NCBI GenBank assembly: GCA_037157565.1
Contig: JAZHRO010000050.1
Span: 42,604,001-42,668,000 of the forward strand
Length of the DNA: 64,000 nt
DNA from: Thalassia testudinum
Lineage: Eukaryota > Streptophyta > Magnoliopsida > Alismatales > Hydrocharitaceae
Direction: 5' to 3'
Of the stretch, positions 57,369 to 64,000 are shown one piece after another. The notes under the pieces were generated by a model. The model was given only the letters and a program-made list of their open reading frames with translations, made no database searches and was not told the DNA's origin. Made by a program: the position numbers and the translations under genes. The stretch's first letter is position 1; every line of letters begins with the position of its first letter.

Positions 57369-59198
57369 TTGCAGGAGATGCTTCGTCGGGGAACTAGGAG
57401 GGTGGGCGGCGGGCGTCGCCGAGGTCGAGGCCCGAGGGACAGATGTGTCGAGCTTGGAGTACATACTACCCCTCCTCTTCTCCTGAGCATACCGTCTCCG
57501 GACCTCATCCATCTGATTCGAGAGGTGGTTCGAGAAGAATTTCAGCTTTCACCCACTTCGCAGCCCCCTCATCTCCCTTCTGAGCGTACGACAGGGGAGT
57601 TGGTCGTGGAACGAGATTTCTGCCGTCACACTAGGCGAGTTGGGAGAGCTCAATGGAGGAGCTTGGTGCCCGCAGGAGAGCCATCACGTTTTGCAGAGCC
57701 ATCAGTGGCCTTTGGGGGCCCTCGACAGGGGCCAGTCGCCAGCACCGGACCCCCACCCAGCCGACAGCAGGGACCCACTGAGGGCGGGAGTCGAGTTCCC
57801 CTCTGTTACCAGTGTGGCCAGCCGGGCCACATCAGGAGGGACTGCTCGTCTAGGGCAGGAGGTCAGCAGATACTTCCCGCGCAGAGCACTGGAGGGCGTG
57901 CAGGAGGCCGCGGTTCCCAGGCGCGAGGAGGAGGACAGCAGCCACGAGGAGGGTACCGACCAGCACTTGCCCGTCCGACGCAGAGTGTGGCTGCTTCATC
58001 CGCACCTAGAGCTGAGGGGCGTATCAACGCCCTGACACACAGGGATGCCAGAGCTTCGGGCTCGGTGGTGGCAGGTATGGTTTCAGTTTCCGGCAGACTC
58101 GTTTACACACTTTTCGATTCCGACACTACGCACTCGTTTGTCGCAGCCAGTTTCGCAGTTAGTTTGGGCCAGGACTATACGTTGTTAGAGAATCCGTTTG
58201 TAATCAGAGGTCCGAGTGGTCAGCTGTTTGTAGCTGAGGAGGTGTACACGGATTGCGAGGTCAGCGTCGGGGGACATAGCCTGCCAGCTGACCTGATTAT
58301 AATACAGATGGAGGACTTTGGCATAATTCTGGGCATGGACTTGTTGTCCACTTACCACGCTTTGGTGGACTGTTTTGAGAGGAAGATTGTCTTCTCCATG
58401 CCGGAGTTGCCTTCTTTCGAGTTTGACGGACAGCCAGTTGATAGAGGCTTCAGGTGCATTTCGGCACTTCGGGCGGTGAGACTTTTGAGCCAGGGGCGTG
58501 AGGGCTTCCTAGCTTGTGTGGTGGCAGAGTCCAGCCCTGTGGCAGACTTCCAGACCATCCCGGTGGTCAGAGGGTACTCTGACGTGTTCCCAGACAAGTT
58601 ACCAGGACTACCGCCCGAGCGCGAGATCGAGTTTGAGATCTCGCTAGTACCAGGGACCAGCCCCATCTCCACCGCGCCATACAGGATGGCACCGCTTGAG
58701 CTACGAGAGCTCAAGTCTCAGTTGCAGGACCTTTTGGAGAAGGGTTTCGTGAGGCCCAGTGCATCTCCCTGGGGAGCCCCGGAACTGTTTGTGAAGAAGG
58801 ATGGTACCCTACGCCTTTGTGTAGACTATCGACAGCTGAATAGGGTCACCATCAAGAACAGATATCTGCTGCCAAGGATCAATGACTTGTTTGACCAGTT
58901 GCAGGGTGCCATGGTGTTCTCCAAGATCGACTTGAGGTCTGGATACCACCAGTTGAGGATCAGGGAGACGGACGTCTCCAAGACAGCTTTCCGCGCTCGG
59001 TACGGACACTACGAGTTTTTGGTCATGCCGTTTGGGCTGACCAATGCCCCCGCTGCTTTCATGGACCTGATGAACCGGGTGTTTAGACCGTACTTGGACC
59101 AGTTCGTGGTGGTATTCATTGATGATGTACTCATCTATTCTAGAGATCAGATGCAGCACGGACAGCACTTGCGGATGGTTCTGGACACTCTGAGATGA
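57369..59198 (+). pseudogene. Chr-1 gag remnant, protease and reverse transcriptase
   Basis: One open frame. A basic, Gly/Arg-rich start and a short gag remnant lead to the CCHC knuckle [14 protein letters not shown] (about residue 146). Protease follows with DSDTTHSF (about 247), where the usual DSG has become DSD. Reverse transcriptase runs from about residue 435 with FIDDVLIYS near 584. The capsid domain expected before the knuckle is absent. A TGA at 59196-59198 stops the frame within the reverse transcriptase/RNase H region, while homology continues downstream. Not functional as a polyprotein. Confidence 0.88.
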
Positions 59199-59926
59199 CG
59201 TAGGCTGTACGCCAAATATAGCAAGTGCGAGTTCTGGTTGAGGGAGGTGACCTTCTTAGGTCATGTGATCTTTGGAGACGGCTTGGCGGTGGACCCAGCC
59301 AAGGTTGAGGCAGTGCTCAGGTGGGAGAGACCGCGTTCAGTCACTGAGATTCGCAGTTTCCTGGGACTGGCAGGCTACTACAGACGTTTCATCAGAGGCT
59401 TTTCATGGATCGCGCATCCTATGACACAGTTGACCCGGAAGGACGTGCCCTTCACTTGGACAGACGCCTGTGAGGCGTGTTTTCAAGAGCTGAAGGAGAG
59501 GTTGACCTCGGCTCCCATGCTCACCATCCCTGACAGTAGTGGCGGGTTCGTTGTGTACACGGACGCCTCCTTGCAGGGGTTAGGAGGTGTGCTCACGTAG
59601 AGGGGTCACGTTGTCGCTTACGCTTCGCGGCAACTGAAGCCCCATGAGCAAACCTACCCTACCCACGACCTAGAGTTGGCAGCTGTCGTCTTCGTGCTGA
59701 AGACCTGGAGGCACTATTTGTACGGTGAGACCTTCGAGATTTTCACAGATCACAAGAGCCTCAGATACCTTTTTGATCAGAAGGAGCTCAACATGAGACA
59801 GAGACGTTGGTTGGAGCTCCTGAAGGACTACGACTACAGCATCTCCTACCACCCAGGAAAGGCCAATGTGGTGGCTGACGCCTTGAGCCGTAAGGCGCCC
59901 GCACACTTGGCCAGTTTACAGTTATA
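59199..59926 (+). pseudogene. Chr-1 RNase H and connection domain remnant
   Basis: Homology continues from [20 protein letters not shown] to [13 protein letters not shown], then RNase [15 protein letters not shown], a TAG at about 59598, and [19 protein letters not shown] to VVADALSRK near 59866-59893. RNase H would remove the RNA strand during cDNA synthesis. Stops make it a pseudogene. Confidence 0.85.
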
Positions 59927-60024
59927 GAGTTGGAGCCTTTTGGAGGAGGTGGGCAGTTGGCGACCCCTAGAGTTACGGGGGTACTGTGGGGCAGTGACGG
60001 TGACAGGACAGACTAGGCCAGAGC

Positions 60025-60210
60025 TGGACGACAACCTGACCTACCCTGAGCTACCAGTGCAGATTCTAGACCGAGCCGTCCGCAGTTTGAGACGAAAGCA
60101 AGTACCCCTGGTGAAGGTTTTATGGAGGAGCCAGCGTTACGAGGAGGCTACCTAGGAGCCTGAGGTGGCAATGCGGGAGAGGTACCCGGAACTCTTCGCG
60201 GGTACGTCTT
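60025..60210 (+). pseudogene. Chr-1 integrase C-terminal/chromodomain-like remnant
   Basis: YPELPVQILDRAVRSLRRKQ, then PLVKVLWRSQRYEEAT and, after a stop, EPEVAMRERYPELF. This matches the C-terminal tail of Del/Tekay-type integrases, which in this lineage carries a chromodomain-like segment. The zinc finger and catalytic core that should lie between 59926 and here are missing. Confidence 0.75.
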
Positions 60211-60285
60211 TTCGGACCGACTTCGGTCCTCTTTGAGTTTGTTATGTTTATTATGGAATTTTTCCCACACCCTAGTTAGCGCAAG

Positions 60286-60320
60286 TTTCGAGGACGAAAC
60301 TTCCTTTGAGTTTGTTATAT
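60286..60320 (+). other. Chr-1 pre-LTR hairpin TTTCG-AGGA-CGAAA and degraded polypurine tract
   Basis: The inverted repeat at 60286-60299 has 5-bp arms and an AGGA loop. The purine tract expected about 9 nt later in chromoviruses is not recognisable (AGTTTGTTATAT precedes the LTR). Confidence 0.75.
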
Positions 60321-62968
60321 TGTTATGAACGTACCTTCAAAACATCTTTTAAGACGTCTGGGAGCTGGCCCAGACGTCTGGGATTTGATTTTCCGTGGCA
60401 CGGTGGTTTCCGTCTGTGCACCTGCGCGCGCAGACCTGCAGATGCTCTTTTCCCCTCTCACCTCCGCAGGCGCTGCTCTCTCTCTCTCTTCCCGCGCAGC
60501 TTTAAAAAGCCTCGCCCTCTCCCTCACTCTCATCACCTCCGCTCCTCCTCCTTCTTCCAGCGAGTGCGAGCGCGAGCGAGCGGCGGCGGTGGCAGCCGCG
60601 GCGAGTGCGGGAGGAGGTGTTGCGCGAGGGAGGAGGCGCTCGGCCATGAGGGTTCGAGCCTGCCGGGGCTGCTAGAGCCGACCGGCGGAGGCGTAGCAGA
60701 TGTGGGGTGACGCGAGAGGCCTGCTGCAGCTCGAGCAACAGGCGGACGAGGCACGACGCGGCCGTGAGTCGCGAGCGGAGGGTGAGTCACGCTTTGATTC
60801 TGGAAGTTTTTCCAGAATCAGACGTCTGTGTTTCCAACCAGACGACGGGGAAGACGTCTGGAGGACTGTCCAGAAGTCTGAAAGGTAAGTTATTTTCGTA
60901 CCTTCTTCCTTTCCTTCGACCGTCCGTACTGAGCACGAGGAATGGGTACACGTAGGTTCTGAGATTCGCATCCAACGCGAATCAGACGTCTGGCAGCGGT
61001 GCCAGACGATTAGAAGGACTTCCAGACGTCCGGGGTGACCATCGGACGTCTGGGAACTAGGCCAGACGCCCCCGTAGGCTTTTGGACATCTGAGAGACTA
61101 CACAGGACAAGGTACCATCTGATCTCCACTTTTAAGACGTCTGGAAGAAGTTCCAGACGTCTGATTTTGCACTGTTTCGTCGTTTTCGACCCGTTTAGGG
61201 CTCGTTCGGAGTCCGTTTTCCACGTTTCGAGTTCCGTCCTTTTCGGAATAAGATCCACTACCCGTCTACAGTGATTAGATACTATTTTGAGAAACTCCTT
61301 ATGTTTGATCCTTGTGATAAGACCCCGTTCCATTGCAGTCTCGGGGGTTGCGGAGACACGCGGGATTCCTGACCACGCCCCCAGTACTCCTGTTGTAACT
61401 GGTAGAGTGGCTTTTAAGTTTATTAGTATAATCTGTTAAATTATGGAACCATAAATAGAACCTAGGACATTGCATGAATCCTAAGAATGAGAAACTAGAA
61501 TGAATGGTAGATCCTAGGGTGTTGCATGAATCCTAGGGCTGGAAAACTAGATTGAATGATAGATCCTACGGTATGACATGAATCCTAGGATGGGAAAACT
61601 AGTGGAATATATGAATACTGCAGTCTTGGAAAATGAGGAAAGGAAATAATAGCTACCTATAAATTGGCTTAACAGCGGCCTATTATGAATAAATGAACAT
61701 GATTGAGAATATGGGATGTATGAACGTGAAACTGGAAAGGTGAAACCTGAATGTTCTGAGTTAAAAGAGCTGGAACCCTATGGGGAATTAGGAGTGGATC
61801 TCCTGGAAGGAGAAAGGAATGGAACTGAGAAAAAAAGACGTGGTAGTGTGCTGCCTCTTGGGTACGTAGTACCAGGGGAAGCACCTGTTACCTGCTTAGT
61901 GCAGAGCGGAGCCAGCCGCCCCAGGGACCCGGGGTTAGGTCTGGCCACTTTGTACTGACTTGCTGGCCCTCGTGTACGCAGTACCGAGGAGAGCTACTAG
62001 TGTAGGGCGAGTACTAGCTACCCCACGGGCCCCGGGGTTCTGCTAGCTCACCTACACCGACTTGTTAGGCCCACTGGGCAAACCAGGGTAGTCAGGCGAG
62101 GGTGCGCGGACTATGGAGGGGCAAGGCCCCTGTTTGGTTACTGTGGAGGGGTTGGACCCCTGTTACTGAGAGGGCTCTGCCCTGTACTGGTTCCATGCTG
62201 TGCTTTGGGCGCACCCGTTAACGGAAACGACTGACCGCGTGCCAGTGCGGGTTAGCTACCTGTGCGTTTATCACGTGTGCCGTAGTCACCGTTACGTCTG
62301 TCCGTGACCTTGAGGTGGTTGACTGAGAGTAGGATCACCACGGGGGACTCTCCCGGCCAGGAGAGCACCACGTGCTACTTCTACTCTTCGGAAAAGACTG
62401 CAATCAAGATCATTCCCACGAGGAACATTCTAGATCAAGTGAAGGATCTGAGAAATAGATAAATTGTGAAACAATAGAAAGACGTAAATAAAGGAAGAAA
62501 GAAAATAAAACAGCTACTATACACTTTACTGTTTCTTTAGTTTAGTTGCCACTCTACTCAGCGTTTCATTGACGTGTTACACTCGTTACTTTTCAGGACC
62601 AAGTGTTGAGCAGCCAGGGTCAGCAGCTGCAGAGGATGCTGGGCCAAGTAGGGTCCAGTAGAGTTACCACTGCTCTTTTGTACCCCTTTTATTTACACTG
62701 TAGTGAGCAATTTTTGTTACTCTCTGTACTTTTCTTTACTCGTAGTTCTTGTTATGTTATAAATGTTGTTCTACTGTTGTGGTGGTACATGCTGTAGTAG
62801 TTCTTTTTCTTACTGTTGTATTTTGTTACTGCTAGTTATATTTCATGTTGAATGTGGTTTATTTTACTGCTCTTTTGGTTACTTCCTCGTTGGATGACTA
62901 GGTCTTGGGATTAGTCGAGTCGGTCCGGTTCTCGTGTCTCGTAGGGACTCGGGAATCGGGTCGTTACA
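60321..62968 (+). repeat. Chr-1 3' LTR (2648 bp)
   Basis: Homologous along its whole length to the 5' LTR with small indels, including loss of one AGACGT-containing stretch near the start. Followed by the GGTGG duplication. Confidence 0.94.
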
Positions 62969-62973
62969 GGTGG

Positions 62974-64000
62974 TGCAAATAGGGATGGATTCACCATCTT
63001 CAGTTTTAATAACAGTTAGTCCTACCTTCTTAGGTACTATTTGGATAGGGCTTACCCATTGACTATCAGAAATTGGGTAAATGACGTCAACATCTAACCA
63101 CTTGATGATTTCCTTCTTGAGAACTTCTAGCATGTTAGGATTTAGTTGTCCTTGTGGTTGTCTAGAAGGTTTTACCCCTTCTTCGGTATAAAAATGGTGT
63201 GTGCAATATGAGGGGTTAATTCCCTTAAGGTCTGAAATGCTCCACCCGATAGCAGCTTTGTGTTCCTTTAAGACTACTATGAGCTATCTTTCTTGTTATT
63301 GGGTGAGTGATGAGTTTACAATCACAAGAAGGGTTTCTTGTTCACCTAAGAACACATATTTCAATTAATCGAGTAGAGGCTTGAGTTCTAGCATTGGTGG
63401 AGAAGGTTCAGTGATATGTTGGGAGAATGGTTCTTGGTGTGAGGTTGGTACGGGATTGTCTTGATGTTCATAGAAATCAAGTGGGATCACTGGGTTAAGG
63501 GGTACTAAAGGTCTCACAGAGGCTGTGCTCATAAGACAACCTTGTTCTAAACTTGATTCCATGTCATCTACCTCTGTGACATAATATGGTGCAGTCCCAT
63601 TTTCTTCCAAGGTTAATGCTAGTAATTCCATGTGAGAGGTTGAGTCCAAGTCCCTTAAACTGTTAGGGGTGACATGTGGAGATTAATCAGAATCACTAGA
63701 ATCTCCATGAGATATGCCTAGAAATTCTGCTGAAACTCCTCTTAATGTGACAAAATCAGGCATCCCAGGTGAATGGTCAATTGGATCAGTGTAAAGCATC
63801 CTAATGTTGGCACAGAATTCCTAATCATCATCCTCAAATTCATAATCTATTCTGTCACAATCAAAGTTCTTGGTTTCCTGAAAAATATCCATCCTTAATT
63901 TTTAATCTCCCATGGCTTTTTCCATACATCCAGTTGCACAATCAATGTTTGTCGTGGCAATTGGCAAGAATGAATGACCTAGAATTATAGGATATTCCTT
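62974..64000 (-). pseudogene. Ath-5 pol, first part: protease end, linker, start of reverse transcriptase
   Basis: On the minus strand: PIILGHSFLPIATTNID near 63945-64000 (compare [17 protein letters not shown] in Ath-1), an acidic linker, and ELKPLLD near 63365-63385. The reverse transcriptase start [20 protein letters not shown], then WVSPIQIVPKKVG, lies at about 63030-63125. It breaks at PICTT where Chr-1 inserted. Stops occur in the linker. Confidence 0.82.

Larger units (their letters stand above)
54540..62968 (+). mobile_element. Chr-1: internally deleted chromovirus (Del/Tekay-like) inside Ath-5 reverse transcriptase
   Basis: LTRs at 54540-57205 and 60321-62968, target duplication GGTGG at 54535-54539 and 62969-62973. 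The internal part is only 3.1 kb because most of the gag capsid and the integrase core are missing. The LTRs differ at a modest number of sites by eye, with small indels. It cannot be autonomous; whether the deletions came before or after insertion is open. Confidence 0.95.
49030..64000 (-). mobile_element. Ath-5: decayed Athila-like element, right end outside the window, interrupted by Chr-1
   Basis: On the minus strand: end of protease near 63900-64000, linker, reverse transcriptase (62974-63200, continuing at 54534), RNase H, integrase, PPT2, 3' UTR, polypurine tract and 3' LTR (50500 down to about 49030). Many stops break the coding region. The 5' LTR, gag and primer site are not in the window. 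Confidence 0.88.

Overview
The window looks like gene-free intergenic DNA from a large flowering-plant genome. Almost every base can be assigned to LTR retrotransposons of the Ty3/gypsy superfamily inserted into one another. I see no host gene, tRNA, rRNA or CRISPR array. The species cannot be named from the sequence. Most elements belong to one Athila-like lineage, recognised by a tRNA-Asp-type primer binding site (TGGCGCC...), a DLGA protease motif, an FMDD reverse transcriptase and long LTRs of 1.7-2.9 kb. One element (Chr-1) is a chromovirus of Del/Tekay type with an initiator-Met primer site.

Layout, using my own names. Ath-1 (1-11541, minus; left end outside the window) is young and apparently intact: one uninterrupted 1899-codon gag-pol ORF, and the 716 visible LTR bases match the other LTR with no difference I can see. 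Ath-2 (11542-15003, plus) is an internal end plus 3' LTR that was hit by Ath-1. Ath-3 (plus) has its internal end at 15004-17019 and its 3' LTR split into 17020-17864, 19559-20390 and 46802-46921. That LTR carries solo LTR s1 (17865-19553, minus) and solo LTR s2 (20391-46796, plus). Inside s2 sit Ath-4 (21309-39467, plus; target-site duplication CTTCC) and LTR s6 (39526-45009, minus), and s6 holds solo LTR s7 (40712-43409, plus; CCCTA). Ath-4 is itself interrupted by solo LTRs s3 (24284-26551, minus; GCGAT), s4 (30826-33510, plus; GTGCC) and s5 (36841-38712, plus; CTTTG/CTCTG). Ath-3b (46922-49029) is a related internal end plus LTR. Ath-5 (49030-64000, minus; right end outside) is a decayed gag-pol element whose reverse transcriptase is split by Chr-1 (54540-62968, plus; GGTGG). 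Up to five insertion layers can be read from junctions and duplications.

The main result is a set of conserved non-coding structures that recur in elements whose other sequences have diverged. (1) Just after pol there is a 5-bp stem with an AGGA or AGAA loop, then exactly 9 nt, then a polypurine tract (GGCATGGGGGG). It is present in Ath-1, Ath-3, Ath-4 and Ath-5 with changing stem bases, and Chr-1 has the same stem-AGGA-stem before its 3' LTR. (2) A second polypurine tract of the same core lies 1.2-1.4 kb further on and abuts the LTR. (3) Between the two tracts are two- or three-unit repeat arrays with conserved spacing, plus a covarying hairpin. (4) Nearly every Athila-like LTR begins with a palindrome whose arms covary between families. 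(5) Several LTRs carry a palindrome just upstream of the TATA box. I think these cis-acting modules, rather than any protein, are the best candidates here for something undescribed.
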